A stretch of 64,000 nucleotides of DNA from Bifidobacterium samirii (GCF_003952945.1 NZ_QXGK01000004.1:62001-126000); one strand, 5' to 3'. Shown: positions 26,777 to 36,126, counted from the first letter of the stretch. Notes: generated by a model not told the origin, from the letters alone. Numbers and translations are program-made.

Positions 26777-28072
26777 TCAGTAGGCGCCGGCGATGGCCTG
26801 GTCGAGGTCGGCGATCAGGTCGTCCGGATCCTCCAGTCCGATGGACAGGCGGATGAGATTGTCGGTGACGCCGGCGGCCAGACGGTATGCGGCGGGCACT
26901 TCGCGGTGGGTGATGCGCGCCGGGTCGACGATCAGCGAGCGCGCGTCGCCGATGTTGGGGATGTAGGAGAAGAGCCGCACGCCGTCGAGGATGCGCCGCA
27001 CGTTGCTGTCGTCGCCGTCCACGGTGAAGGAGAGGATCTGGCCGACGCCCTGCGGGAAGTCGCGGCGCACCAGGTCACGCTGGCCGGTCAGGCCGAGGGC
27101 GGAGTGGTTGACGCGGGTCACGTGGGGCACGTCGAGCAGGTGCGCGGCGATGCGTTGCGCGCTGGCGGCCTGGCGGGCGACGCGCTGGGGCAATGTTTCA
27201 AGGCCGACGAGCGACAGGTAGGCGTTGAAGGGGCTGGGGACCGCGCCGAACGTGCGCAGGTATTTGATGCGCACGCGGCGGATGAACGCCTCGTTGCCGT
27301 AGCGGCTGGCGAAGCTGTGTTCGATGCCGGCGCGTTCGTCGCTGACGACGAGTTCGGGCGTGGTGAACTGGGGGAAGCGTCCGTTGGTCCAGTCGAAGCG
27401 TCCGGCGTCGACGACGACGCCGCCGACCGCGTTGCCGTGCCCGGTGATGCCCTTGGTGGTCGAGTGGACGACGATGTCGGCGCCGTGTTCGATGGGCCGG
27501 AACAGGTAGGGGGTGGGCACGGTGTTGTCGACGATGAGCGGGATGCCGTGCCGGTGGGCGAGGTCGGCGAGCGCGTCCACGTCGGTGACGTCCGTGGACG
27601 GGTTGGCGACGGTTTCGGCGTAGATGGCGCGCGTGTCCGGCCCGATGCGCGCTTCGACCTGCGCCAGGTCGTTGATGTCGGCCACGAAGTCGGTGTGGAT
27701 GCCGAAGGCGGGGAAGAAGCTCTCCATCGCGTCGACGGACGCGCCGTACAGGTTGGTCGGCGAGATGATGCGCCCGCCTCCTTCGGCGGCGCACAGGAGC
27801 GCGAACGAGACGGCGGCCATGCCGGAGGCGACGGCCACGGCCGCGACGCCGCCTTCGAGCGCGGCGATGCGCCTCTCCAGCGCGTCGACGGTGGGGTTGG
27901 CGACGCGCGAGTAGGAGAATCCCTCGGCGGTGCCGGCGGACAGGGCGTCGCCGTGTTCGGCGCTTTCCATGTCGAAGGCGGCGGACGCGTAGATGGGCAC
28001 GGTGGCGGCGCGCGCGTTGGCGGCGCGGTCGTATCCGGCGTGGACGGCTGCGGTACAGAAGTCGATGGTCAT
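26777..28072 (-). CDS. metY: O-acetylhomoserine sulfhydrylase (aminocarboxypropyltransferase)
   Basis: This PLP enzyme of the Cys/Met-metabolism family makes homocysteine directly from O-acetylhomoserine and sulfide (or methionine from methanethiol). The 431-residue length fits MetY rather than the shorter cystathionine enzymes. It shows SASGMAAV-type and DNTVPTPYLFRP motifs and the PLP Lys207 in HSTTKGITGHG. The ATG at 28072 follows AAGGAACGATCCG. It lies downstream of the fused liv genes on the same strand, with one hairpin between, and ends the sulfur cluster. That places homocysteine synthesis beside the uptake genes and the zinc-methyltransferase-like gene. Confidence 0.92.
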   Translation of the reverse strand: MTIDFCTAAVHAGYDRAANARAATVPIYASAAFDMESAEHGDALSAGTAEGFSYSRVANPTVDALERRIAALEGGVAAVAVASGMAAVSFALLCAAEGGGRIISPTNLYGASVDAMESFFPAFGIHTDFVADINDLAQVEARIGPDTRAIYAETVANPSTDVTDVDALADLAHRHGIPLIVDNTVPTPYLFRPIEHGADIVVHSTTKGITGHGNAVGGVVVDAGRFDWTNGRFPQFTTPELVVSDERAGIEHSFASRYGNEAFIRRVRIKYLRTFGAVPSPFNAYLSLVGLETLPQRVARQAASAQRIAAHLLDVPHVTRVNHSALGLTGQRDLVRRDFPQGVGQILSFTVDGDDSNVRRILDGVRLFSYIPNIGDARSLIVDPARITHREVPAAYRLAAGVTDNLIRLSIGLEDPDDLIADLDQAIAGAY

Positions 28073-28173
28073 CGGATCGTTCCTTGCGTGATGGGGGTGG
28101 CGGTCGGGGCGGTACATCGTGCGGCGGCCGGCGGGATGGGAGGGATGGACGCGGCGGCCGGAAGGACCGCCGA

Positions 28174-28211
28174 CGTCCGTGCCGCAGGCGGCAGGGCCGG
28201 CGGCACGGACG
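28174..28211 (-). terminator. Hairpin between livGF and metY
   Basis: CGTCCGTGCCGC and GCGGCACGGACG form a perfect 12-bp stem with a 14-base loop, 18 bp after the stop of the fused ATPase. It may end or attenuate transcription before metY. Confidence 0.65.
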
Positions 28212-28229
28212 GGATGGACGGCGTGGCTC

Positions 28230-30185
28230 TCATCGGGCCGCACCGCCGAGGTAGGCCTCGCGCACCTGGTCGTTGCCGAGCAGGTCCGCCGCCTCGCCGT
28301 GCAGTCGGATGCGGCCGTTCTGCAGCACGTAGCCGTAGTCGGCGACCGACAGGGCGAGTTCGGCCTGCTGTTCGACCATGAGGACGGACACGCCCAGTTC
28401 GTCGCGCAGGCGGACGATCTGGTCGAGGACGTCCTCGACGAGTCGGGGCGACAGGCCCATCGTAGGCTCGTCCATGCAGATGAGCTTCGGATGGCTCATC
28501 AGCGCGCGGGCGAACGCGAGCATCTGCTGCTCGCCGCCGGACATCGTGCCGGCGAGCTGGCCGCGGCGCGCGCCCAGCCTCGGGAAGCGCTCGTACATGC
28601 GTTCCACGTCGTCGCGCACGCCGGCGCGGTCGGTGCGCGTGTACGCGCCGGCGAGCAGATTCTCGCGCACGGTCATGTCGGGGAAGATGCGGCGCGCCTC
28701 GGGCACGGCGGCGATGCCCCGGGCGACGCGGCGGCGGGTCGGCGTCGCCGTGATGTCGTCGCCCTCGTAGCGCAGCACGCCGCTCGCGGGACGGTTGAGC
28801 CCCAGGATCGTCTTCATCGTCGTGGACTTGCCGGACGCGTTGCCGCCCAGCAGGCACACGATCGCGCCCTGCGGCACGGCGATCGACACGTTCTGGAGCG
28901 CATGCACCTGCCCGTAGAACACGTTCACGTCCTCCAGGGCGAGCAGCGGCGTCTCCCCCGCCGTCGCCGGCGCCTGCGCGGCCGGGGCGGGCGACGAGAC
29001 GCGCGCGACGCCGACGGCGGGCCGCGCCGCGGAACCGGCCGCGGCCTCGTCCGGCGCGCCCGCGGCGTCCGCACCGGCCTCGCCGATCGCGTTCTGCATC
29101 GCGAGCACGCCGCTCTGGCCGGCGGCGCGCGGCGAGACGCCCTCACGGCCGAGCCGCTTGCCCAGATACGCCTCGACCACCTGCGGCGCATGCCGCACGT
29201 CGTCCGGCGCGCCCTCCGCGATGACGCGGCCGCCGTCCATCGCCAGCACCCGGTCGGACACGGCCGTCACCAGGTCCATCTTGTGCTCGACGAGCAGGAT
29301 CGTATGCCCCTGCGCCTTGAGATACTGCAGCTGCCGGGTCACCTCCGCCGTCTCGGACTGGTTCATGCCGGCCGTCGGCTCGTCCAGCAGCAGGATGCGC
29401 GGCTCGCTGATATGGGCGCGCGCGATCTCGGTGCGCCGCCGGTTCGCATACGACAGCGTGTACGTCGCGTTGCCGCGACGGTCGCCCAGGCGCTCGCGGA
29501 AGCGCATGATCTCGCGTTCCACGCGGATGTCGACCTCGGCGGATTCGCGTCGGGCGGCCGGTCCGGGGACGAGCGCGAGCGCGGTCTCACCCAGCAGCGA
29601 CGCCCATCTGACGACCGGGTAGCGCTGCAGTCCCTTGGCGGGGCGCAGCGCGCGCAGGCGGCGATGGTAGCCGAGGGCGACGTTGTCGTCGACGCTGAGC
29701 GCGCCGAACACGCGGCCGTTCTGGAACGTGCGCGACAGGCCGCGTTCGGCCACGTCGACCGCGCCGCGGCCGGCCACCGGCTCGTCGTCGATGTCGACCA
29801 GGCCCGAATCGGGGGCGAGGAACCCGCTGATCAGGTTGATCAGCGTCGACTTGCCCGAGCCGTTGGGGCCGATGATCGAGATCACCTCGCCCTGATGCAG
29901 GTCGAACGAGACGTGGTCGACCGCGTGCAGTCCGGCGAACGACTTGTCGAGGTCGCGCACGCGCAGGATGGCCGGCGCGTCGAGGACGGCCCGGCGGTGG
30001 CGTTCGGCGTACGCGGCGAAGTCGCGCGCGTCGGTGAGCCGCTCGTTGTCGAGGTCGATGCCGGTGACGGCGTCGACGAGCGGCCAGGCGGGTTCGCCGG
30101 CCGTCGCGCCGGACGCGCCGGCGGGCACGGCGGCGGTCGCGGTCTCGTCGGTGGCGGTGTCGGGTTCGTGATGACGTTCGCTCAT
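28230..30185 (-). CDS. Fused LivG-LivF ABC transporter ATPase
   Basis: The 651-residue protein carries two ATPases of the branched-chain/amide-type ABC importers in one chain. The first (about 70-320) is LivG-like: GPNGSGKST, SRTFQNGRVFG, a signature changed to TLSYANRRR, and LLLDEPTAGM. The second (about 405-650) is LivF-like: GGNASGKST, the signature MSGGEQQML, and CMDEPTMGLSP. An Ala-rich linker of about 60 residues joins them. A further 60-residue Ala/Thr/Asp-rich N-terminal region precedes the first. In most bacteria LivG and LivF are separate. The LivH-LivM permeases upstream are fused in the same way. The gap to LivHM is 3 bp, so these are co-expressed. Confidence 0.92.
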   Translation of the reverse strand: MSERHHEPDTATDETATAAVPAGASGATAGEPAWPLVDAVTGIDLDNERLTDARDFAAYAERHRRAVLDAPAILRVRDLDKSFAGLHAVDHVSFDLHQGEVISIIGPNGSGKSTLINLISGFLAPDSGLVDIDDEPVAGRGAVDVAERGLSRTFQNGRVFGALSVDDNVALGYHRRLRALRPAKGLQRYPVVRWASLLGETALALVPGPAARRESAEVDIRVEREIMRFRERLGDRRGNATYTLSYANRRRTEIARAHISEPRILLLDEPTAGMNQSETAEVTRQLQYLKAQGHTILLVEHKMDLVTAVSDRVLAMDGGRVIAEGAPDDVRHAPQVVEAYLGKRLGREGVSPRAAGQSGVLAMQNAIGEAGADAAGAPDEAAAGSAARPAVGVARVSSPAPAAQAPATAGETPLLALEDVNVFYGQVHALQNVSIAVPQGAIVCLLGGNASGKSTTMKTILGLNRPASGVLRYEGDDITATPTRRRVARGIAAVPEARRIFPDMTVRENLLAGAYTRTDRAGVRDDVERMYERFPRLGARRGQLAGTMSGGEQQMLAFARALMSHPKLICMDEPTMGLSPRLVEDVLDQIVRLRDELGVSVLMVEQQAELALSVADYGYVLQNGRIRLHGEAADLLGNDQVREAYLGGAAR

Positions 30186-30188
30186 GGT

Positions 30189-32000
30189 TCACGCCTTCCT
30201 TGAGAACAGGCCCTGCGGGCGGAACAGGATGATGACGACCAGCAGCGCGCCGTAGATCAGCACACGCGCGTCGGTGGCGAAGCGCAAGGCCTCGGGCGCG
30301 CCGATCAGCACGATCGAGCCGAGCACCGCGCCCAGCGGCGACGACATGCCGCCCAGCACGACGACGGTCAGGATCAGCGTGGATACGGTGGACGTGAAGA
30401 TCGTCGGGTCGATGTACGTGTACTGGTGGGCCAGCAGCGAGCCGGCGACTCCGGAGAGGAACGCGGCCAGCGCGTATGCGAGCGCCTTGTACGCGCCGGA
30501 GCGGATGCCGAGCGCCTCGGAGGCGCGTTCGTCGGAGCCGACGGCCTCGAACACATGGCCGAGATGGGATCGGCGCAGCCGGGTGACGGCGGCGAGCGCA
30601 ATGAGCAGCACGATCACGTCGAGCAGGTACTGCATCTGCTGGGTGTAGAGCACCTGGCCGAACACGGTGGGCAGCGGGATGCCCTGAATGCCGAGCGAGC
30701 CGTTGGTCAGCGGCTGCGCCAGTCGGATCGCGGCGACCATGACGGCGCCCACGCCAATCGTGGCGATGGCCACGTAGTGGCCGCTGAGCTTCCAGACGGG
30801 GAACGTGAGCACGCAGGCGGCGATCGCGGCGATGACGCCGGCGGCAGGCAGGGCGGCGAGGAACGGCCATCCGGCGCGGGTGACGAGCAGTGCGGACGCG
30901 TAGGCGCCGACGGCGAACGGTCCGGCCATGCCGAGGATCGTCTGCCCGGCCGAACCGGAGATGAGGGTGAGGCCGACGGCGGCGATCGCGTAGATGGCGA
31001 CCTGCGTGCCGATGCCGGCCAGATAGTCGGAGAACACGAACGGGGTGGCGACGAGCAGTGCGGCGAGCGCCCAGTTCGCCCATCGGGGCAGTTCGATCGG
31101 GCGGCCGGCGTCGAGGAACGTGCCGGTCATCGGCTCGGACTGCACGCCGGCGGCGCCGAACAGGCCCTGCGGGCGGACGATGAGGATGATGAGCAGCGCG
31201 CCGAACGTGATCAGGTCGTGCGCGCCGTCGCCGATCAGCGACACGCCGACCGATTCGACGAGGCCGAGCACGATGCCGCCGGCGAGCGCGCCGGGGATGG
31301 AGCCGAGTCCGCCGATGGTGGCGGCGACGAACGCGGTCATGCCGATCGAGCCGCCGTTGGTGGGGTTGACGTTCGCGTTGAACAGGCCGACGAAGATGCC
31401 GGACACGCCGGCGAGGACCGCTCCGATCGCGAACGACACGTTGCGCACCGTGCCCACGGGGATGCCCATCTGCTGGGCGGCCTGCGGGTCCTGCGAGGTG
31501 GCGCGGATCGCCTGGCCGACCTTGCCGAAGGTGAGGAACGCCCACAGGGCGGCCATCGAGGCGACGGCGAGGAGCGCCATCGTCACGTCGGAGGTGCCGA
31601 AGCGCACGCCGGCGAACTGCAGGTCGTGGGTGGGCAGCAGCTGCGGGAAGGCGCGCGTGCGCGTGCCGAACGTCAGCTGCAGGCCGCTGTCGATGATCTG
31701 GCCGACGCCGATCGTGGCGAGGAGCGCGGCGATCGGGCGGCGTCCTTCGAGCGGGGCGATGACGGCCGTGTTGATGAGCAGGCCGAGCACGCCGGTGGCG
31801 AGGGCGACGGCGAGGGTCACGGGGACGATGCCCCAGCCGAGCGTGCCGCCGAGCCACCAGGCGAGCATCATGCCCGCGGCGACGATGGAGCCCTGGGCGA
31901 AGTTGGCGACGTTGGTGACGCCGAAGATCAGCGACATGCCGACCGCGACGAGCGCGTAGACGCCGCCGTGGACGAGTCCGGAGAAGATGATGTCGATCAT
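30189..32000 (-). CDS. Fused LivH-LivM ABC transporter permease
   Basis: The 603-residue membrane protein joins a LivH-like permease (about 1-290, opening MIDIIFSGLVHGGVYALVAVG and containing NVANFAQGS) to a LivM-like permease (about 310-603, with SGSAGQTILG, FAVGAYASALL, GSDERASEALGI). Each half has about eight to ten helices. A fused heterodimer would fix 1:1 stoichiometry, matching the fused ATPase next to it. The ATG at 32000 starts the LivH half; the ribosome site is AGGAAGG. It lies between the solute-binding lipoprotein (39 bp upstream) and the ATPase gene. The imported solute is not known; branched-chain amino acids, amides and related compounds are typical of the family. Confidence 0.92.
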   Translation of the reverse strand: MIDIIFSGLVHGGVYALVAVGMSLIFGVTNVANFAQGSIVAAGMMLAWWLGGTLGWGIVPVTLAVALATGVLGLLINTAVIAPLEGRRPIAALLATIGVGQIIDSGLQLTFGTRTRAFPQLLPTHDLQFAGVRFGTSDVTMALLAVASMAALWAFLTFGKVGQAIRATSQDPQAAQQMGIPVGTVRNVSFAIGAVLAGVSGIFVGLFNANVNPTNGGSIGMTAFVAATIGGLGSIPGALAGGIVLGLVESVGVSLIGDGAHDLITFGALLIILIVRPQGLFGAAGVQSEPMTGTFLDAGRPIELPRWANWALAALLVATPFVFSDYLAGIGTQVAIYAIAAVGLTLISGSAGQTILGMAGPFAVGAYASALLVTRAGWPFLAALPAAGVIAAIAACVLTFPVWKLSGHYVAIATIGVGAVMVAAIRLAQPLTNGSLGIQGIPLPTVFGQVLYTQQMQYLLDVIVLLIALAAVTRLRRSHLGHVFEAVGSDERASEALGIRSGAYKALAYALAAFLSGVAGSLLAHQYTYIDPTIFTSTVSTLILTVVVLGGMSSPLGAVLGSIVLIGAPEALRFATDARVLIYGALLVVIILFRPQGLFSRKA

Positions 32001-32039
32001 GGTCGATGCCTTCCTGTGCCGTGTGCGCGGCCGCGGCCG

Positions 32040-33221
32040 TCAGTCCTCGACCTGGACGAACCGGCCGTCCTCGACGCGCAGCAGGATCGGGGCGATGCCG
32101 TCGGCGCGGCGGGTCTTGACGTCGAAGCCGAACGTGCCGCCCTCGCCCTGGTAGAGCGGGAAGTCGTCGACGGTCTCGAGCGCCTTCTGGATGCCGTCGC
32201 GCGTCGCGTCGGTCTTGTTGGCCGCGTAGGCGAGGTCGATGATCGCCTGGTAGGCGGTCACTTCGAAGTTGCCCGGGTCGTTGCCGTACTCCTTGTTGAA
32301 TTCCTTGACGAACGTCTTGGCCTTCTCGTCGGTGGTGCCGGTGGCGGAGAAGCAGCCGGTGATGGTGGTGCCTTCGGCGTTGTCGCCGGCGAGGTCGAGG
32401 AACTCCTGGGTCTCCTGGCCGCCGTAGAACGGGCCGTCGTAGTCGAGCTTGTCGCGCAGCGTGTTGAGCACGAGCGCGCCGTCGGGGCCGTAGCCGATGT
32501 TCACGACCGCGTCGGGCTGCGCGTCGCGGGCGGGGATGAGGATCGGCGACAGGTCGGTGGAGTCGGGCAGGTAGGAGGATTCGTAGACGATCTCGGTGCC
32601 GTTGCGTTCGGCCTCCTGCTTGAAGTACTCGTACGCCTGCTTGCCCCAGTCGTTCTCGATGTAGACGACCGAGACGCGCTTGGCGACCTTGGCGACCGCG
32701 TCGGCGTTCGCCTTCTGGTAGATGTCCTGGCCGATCTGCGGCGTCCACACGTGGTCGCCGGTGTCGGTGAACGTGGGCGCGGAGTTGTTGAAGCCGTAGT
32801 GGACGAGTCCGGCCTGCTGGAAGGTGGGCGACGCGGCGGCGGACGCCGGCGACGTGTAGTCGCCCACGACGGCGATGACCGACTGGTCGGAGGCGATCTT
32901 CGGTGCCACGGACGCGTCCTGTTTGGCGTCGGACTGCGTGTCGAAGTATGTGATCGCGAGCTTGCGGCCCTGCACGCCGCCGTCCGCGTTCACGTCCTTG
33001 ACGGCCAGGTCGAAGCCCTGCTTGAACAGGCGGCCATATTCGGCGTACTGGCCGGTCTGCGGGTAGATCGCCGCGAAGTACACGGTGTCGGACGAGCCGC
33101 CCGCCGCGTTCGCCGCGTCGCCGCCCAGTCCGCAGGCGCCCGCGCCCAGCAGCGTGCCGGCCGCGATCGCGGCCGCGGCGGCGGTTCGTATCGTTCGTGC
33201 GATGGATGTACGGATGGTCAT
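32040..33221 (-). CDS. Periplasmic-binding-type lipoprotein (leucine/amide family) for the fused ABC importer
   Basis: This 393-residue type I solute-binding protein begins with a signal and lipobox (about residues 1-30, ending LLGAGAC) and is anchored by Cys30. It has the LIVBP-like body: IYPQTGQYAEYG, VVGDYTSPASAAASP, VSVVYIENDWG, YESSYLPDSTDLSPIL. The family binds branched-chain amino acids, short amides, urea or aromatic compounds, and the specificity pocket cannot be predicted reliably here. Context suggests a sulfur- or methyl-containing ligand (see finding). The ATG at 33221 follows GAGGGAACAACATC. It is encoded between the UROD-like protein and the permease. Confidence 0.9.
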   Translation of the reverse strand: MTIRTSIARTIRTAAAAAIAAGTLLGAGACGLGGDAANAAGGSSDTVYFAAIYPQTGQYAEYGRLFKQGFDLAVKDVNADGGVQGRKLAITYFDTQSDAKQDASVAPKIASDQSVIAVVGDYTSPASAAASPTFQQAGLVHYGFNNSAPTFTDTGDHVWTPQIGQDIYQKANADAVAKVAKRVSVVYIENDWGKQAYEYFKQEAERNGTEIVYESSYLPDSTDLSPILIPARDAQPDAVVNIGYGPDGALVLNTLRDKLDYDGPFYGGQETQEFLDLAGDNAEGTTITGCFSATGTTDEKAKTFVKEFNKEYGNDPGNFEVTAYQAIIDLAYAANKTDATRDGIQKALETVDDFPLYQGEGGTFGFDVKTRRADGIAPILLRVEDGRFVQVED

Positions 33222-33334
33222 GATGTTGTTCCCTCTCTTGGTCGGCGGCCCGTCTGCCCGACGGGCCGCCCTCGTCTGTCTCTGTGTGCGCCGGCCGCCG
33301 GCGGACGTTCCCCCCGGCGCCGGCGGATGCCGTC

Positions 33335-34375
33335 TCAGGCGCGCGCCTCGCTCAGCAGTCGCAGCGCCTCGTCGGAGGCCGGCGTGGGCACGGTGCAGCT
33401 GGGCGCCAGCAGGAACGGGCGTCCGGCGGCCAGGGCGATCGTGTCGTCGATCTCGCCGCGGATGCGCGCCGTGTCGCCGTCGGACGCGAACAGCGTGTAG
33501 TTGGCGCCGGCGACCGGCACGGCCTTCAGCGCGGCGTCGGCCTTGGGGTTGCCGGGCAGGTACTGGTCCCAGTGGACCAGGTCGACGCCGAGGCGGTCGA
33601 ACCATTCCGGGTGGGAGTCGGCGCGGCACGTGTGCAGCAGGACCGCCGCGTCCGGGTTCGCCTTGCGGATCGCGTCGATGACGATGCGGTCGTACGGTTC
33701 GGAGAACTCGCGGTAGCGCGCGTCGTCGAAGTAGCCTTCGCTGACGGTGCCGGTGACCGCGTAGAAGATGCCGTCGAGGCCGGCGCCACCCTCCGATTCG
33801 GGGCGCACGAGCGCGGCCGCGTAGTCGGCGAGCGTCTCGGCGATGTTCGCCAGCGCGCGCTTGGCGTCGTCGGGACGGGAGAGGATCACGTCGTCGATGG
33901 TCAGGTCGGGCGTCGCGTAGTCGTCGCCCGGGTACAGCGGCAGGTCGGCCAGCTGCAGCAGCACCGACAGCGGGGAGAAGATCGTCTGCACGACGGCGCG
34001 GTCGGGCAGGTTGCGGCGGATGATCGCCGCCGCGTCGTACGCCTCGCGCAGGAATTCATTGGCGGCCGGGTCGAGCCGTTCGATGCCGGCGACGTCCTCG
34101 GGGCGTCCGATCGCGGCGCGGACCTTGCGCGGGATCACGAAGCCGTTGTAGTCGTCGCGGTCGTAGACGCCGCCCCACGCCTCCGAGTAGTAGACGGCGC
34201 GCGGGTTGATCTTCACCCACTGCCAGTCCCAGCGGCGCACGAACTCGGTGTATGCGGCGGCGAACTCCTCGGCCCCGTACTCGTGGCCGATGAGATGCTG
34301 CCAGGCGCTCACCAGATAGGGCTTCTCGGCGTCGCCGGCGAGGATGTCGTGGAAGATGGTGCGAAGGTCGGACAT
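33335..34375 (-). CDS. UROD-superfamily protein with zinc-methyltransferase ligands
   Basis: The 346-residue protein belongs to the UroD/MetE-like TIM-barrel superfamily, but it carries the zinc ligands of the methyltransferase branch (MtaA/MtbA/CmuA-like): His248-x-Cys250 in LLHTCRAD, and Cys327 in APSCTVPTP. The C-terminal GCxVPxxTP-type motif is replaced by SCTVPTP. True uroporphyrinogen decarboxylases lack these residues. No haem genes lie nearby. Such proteins move methyl groups to or from a corrinoid, or resemble a stripped-down cobalamin-independent synthase. The acceptor here could be homocysteine, since a homocysteine-making enzyme is encoded 5 kb downstream in the same cluster. The ATG at 34375 follows AAGGAGCATCATC. 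Confidence 0.8.
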   Translation of the reverse strand: MSDLRTIFHDILAGDAEKPYLVSAWQHLIGHEYGAEEFAAAYTEFVRRWDWQWVKINPRAVYYSEAWGGVYDRDDYNGFVIPRKVRAAIGRPEDVAGIERLDPAANEFLREAYDAAAIIRRNLPDRAVVQTIFSPLSVLLQLADLPLYPGDDYATPDLTIDDVILSRPDDAKRALANIAETLADYAAALVRPESEGGAGLDGIFYAVTGTVSEGYFDDARYREFSEPYDRIVIDAIRKANPDAAVLLHTCRADSHPEWFDRLGVDLVHWDQYLPGNPKADAALKAVPVAGANYTLFASDGDTARIRGEIDDTIALAAGRPFLLAPSCTVPTPASDEALRLLSEARA

Positions 34376-34503
34376 GATGATGCTCCTTATGAGGATAGGT
34401 ACGTGAATGGGTATCGGATGATCCGGGGTATGGAACGGATGAGGATAGGAACCGTCGATCGGCGCGCAGGCCGGCATCGAGCATGGCTCGCGCAGGGCAT
34501 GCG

Positions 34504-34523
34504 CGTCGCATGAGGATGCGACG
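34504..34523 (-). terminator. Short hairpin between the PLP gene and the UROD-like gene
   Basis: CGTCGCAT and ATGCGACG form a perfect 8-bp stem around a GAGG loop in the 207-bp gap. The same gap also holds two copies of ATGAGGATAGG (34390-34400 and 34439-34449 regions). The role could be an attenuator or RNA-processing site; I could not match a known riboswitch. Confidence 0.35.
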
Positions 34524-34582
34524 ACGGATGGAAACGGTGATGGAACGGCGGCTGCGGCCGTCGTCGGACGGGCGCCGCGCCG

Positions 34583-35812
34583 TCAGGCGACGGCGGCGAC
34601 TTCCGCGGAATCCGCCGCGGAATCGGCGTCGGCGTGCGCGCCGGATGCGAGGGCGAACGCATGGGCGAGGTCGTCGATCAGATCGGCCTTGTCCTCGATG
34701 CCGACGGCGAGTCGGATCAGCCCGTCGGTGATGCCCACCTTGAGCCGCTCCTCGCGCGGCAGTTCGAAATGCGTCATGCGCGACGGCAGTTCGGCGAGGC
34801 TCTCCACCGCGCCCAGGCTCACGGCCAGACGGAACACGTGCAGCGAGTCGAGCAGGACCTCCGGGTCCACCCCGTCGGCGACCTCGAAGCTCAGCACGCC
34901 GCCGAAGCCGCGCAGGCCGTTGTCGGCGAGCAGACGGTCGCGGTCGGCGGACACGCCCGGATAGTGGACGGCGACGACGAGCGGGCTGGCGGCCAGGTAT
35001 TCGGCGATGGCCTGCGCGTTCTCCTGCTGGCGTTCGAGGCGCAGGGCGAGCGTCTGGATGCCGCGGCGCACGTCGTTGCATTCAGCCGGGGCGAGCACGC
35101 CGCCGAAGCGGTTCTGCGCGAAGTAGACCGCCTGGGCGAGCACGTCGTCGCGCACGACGACGAGGCCCGCGGTCACCTCGGAATGCCCGGCCAGATACTT
35201 GGTGGCCGAATGGATGACGACGTCCACGCCCAGATCGAGCGGCTGCTGCAGGTAGGGGGTGACGAACGTGTTGTCGACGATCGACAGCGCCCCGTAGCGG
35301 TGGGCGACGGCGCTGATGCGCGCCGCGTCGTTGACCTTGAGCAGCGGGTTGGTGAGTACCTCGAAGTAGACGGCGCGGGCGGGGGCGCGGCGCACGCCGT
35401 GCGGGCCGCGGCCGCTCACCGCCTGTTCGAGCGCCTCGAAGTCGGACGTGTCGACGGTGTCGAATTCGATGCCGCGTTCGGCGAAGTACTCGTTGAACAG
35501 CGAGTAGGTGCCGCCGTAGATGTTGTCGCCCACGACGATGCGGTCGCCGGGCGAGAACACCGACAGGACGGCGTGGATCGCGGCCAGGCCGGAGGCGAAC
35601 GCGAATCCGCGGGTGCCGTGCTCGAGCTGGGCGATCTGGCGCTCGAGGAACTCGCGGGTCGGGTTGCCGCTGCGCGCATAGTCCCAGCGGGGCATCTCGC
35701 GCACCGACCCGAACGTGTACGTGGAAGAATTGTAGATGGGCGGGTTCACGGCGCCGGTGGCGTTGTCGCCGACCGGAAGCCCGTGGACCAGCTGGGTGTT
35801 GAACCTCGTCAT
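34583..35812 (-). CDS. Cystathionine gamma-synthase/beta-lyase family PLP enzyme
   Basis: This is a 409-residue transsulfuration PLP enzyme. It shows NPPIYNSSTYTF, the PLP-phosphate loop FASGLAAIHAV, DNTFVTPYLQQP and Lys205 in HSATKYLAGHSE. MetB (cystathionine gamma-synthase), MetC (beta-lyase) and cystathionine gamma-lyase are very similar, so the exact reaction is left open. The tail is a 20-residue Ala/Asp extension. The ATG at 35812 follows the strong CGAGGAGGTGCGCAC. It heads the cluster with the UROD-like protein and importer genes. Confidence 0.9.
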   Translation of the reverse strand: MTRFNTQLVHGLPVGDNATGAVNPPIYNSSTYTFGSVREMPRWDYARSGNPTREFLERQIAQLEHGTRGFAFASGLAAIHAVLSVFSPGDRIVVGDNIYGGTYSLFNEYFAERGIEFDTVDTSDFEALEQAVSGRGPHGVRRAPARAVYFEVLTNPLLKVNDAARISAVAHRYGALSIVDNTFVTPYLQQPLDLGVDVVIHSATKYLAGHSEVTAGLVVVRDDVLAQAVYFAQNRFGGVLAPAECNDVRRGIQTLALRLERQQENAQAIAEYLAASPLVVAVHYPGVSADRDRLLADNGLRGFGGVLSFEVADGVDPEVLLDSLHVFRLAVSLGAVESLAELPSRMTHFELPREERLKVGITDGLIRLAVGIEDKADLIDDLAHAFALASGAHADADSAADSAEVAAVA

Positions 35813-36126
35813 GTGCGCACCTCCTCGGATGTCTGCTGTCTGCGTGTGGCCGATGCGGCCGTATGTGGCCTGGTATGGCCGCGAGGGGTCGTCCCTCTCG
35901 CTGATGCATCAACCTACACGCCGCTTCCGTGGTGCGCACCGGCGTGGCTATAGGGGCTGCTTATGGGCCGCTACCGCCGATCGCCGCAGGCGTGCGATCG
36001 TGCGGGTTCTATGGCCCGTCATAGATTTTCACGATGGGCGCTTTCGGGCCGTTCCGGCCGCCTACGGGCGCCGGGAGGAGCTTACGATGTCCGGAATGTG
36101 GACGGATCGGGGTCGGATCGGCATCG
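35813..36126 (-). promoter_or_regulatory. Leader/promoter region of the sulfur cluster with palindrome
   Basis: This 314-bp gap holds no gene. A palindrome CTATG-N6-CATAG lies at 36009-36024, with a related tract near 35946-35966 (GGCTATAGGG and TTATGGGCC). A GC-rich region (35880-35900) contains a GAGGGG...CCCTC-like hairpin. I did not recognise a SAM or other riboswitch core. The palindrome may bind a local regulator. Confidence 0.35.

Noticed and set aside
33335-34375. Annotating this as uroporphyrinogen decarboxylase (haem synthesis)
   Set aside because: It carries the His-x-Cys and distal Cys zinc ligands of the methyltransferase branch, and no haem genes are nearby.
34376-34582. A SAM or related riboswitch before the UROD-like gene
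   Set aside because: The conserved SAM-IV or SAM-I core was not recognised; only a short hairpin and two copies of ATGAGGATAGG are seen.
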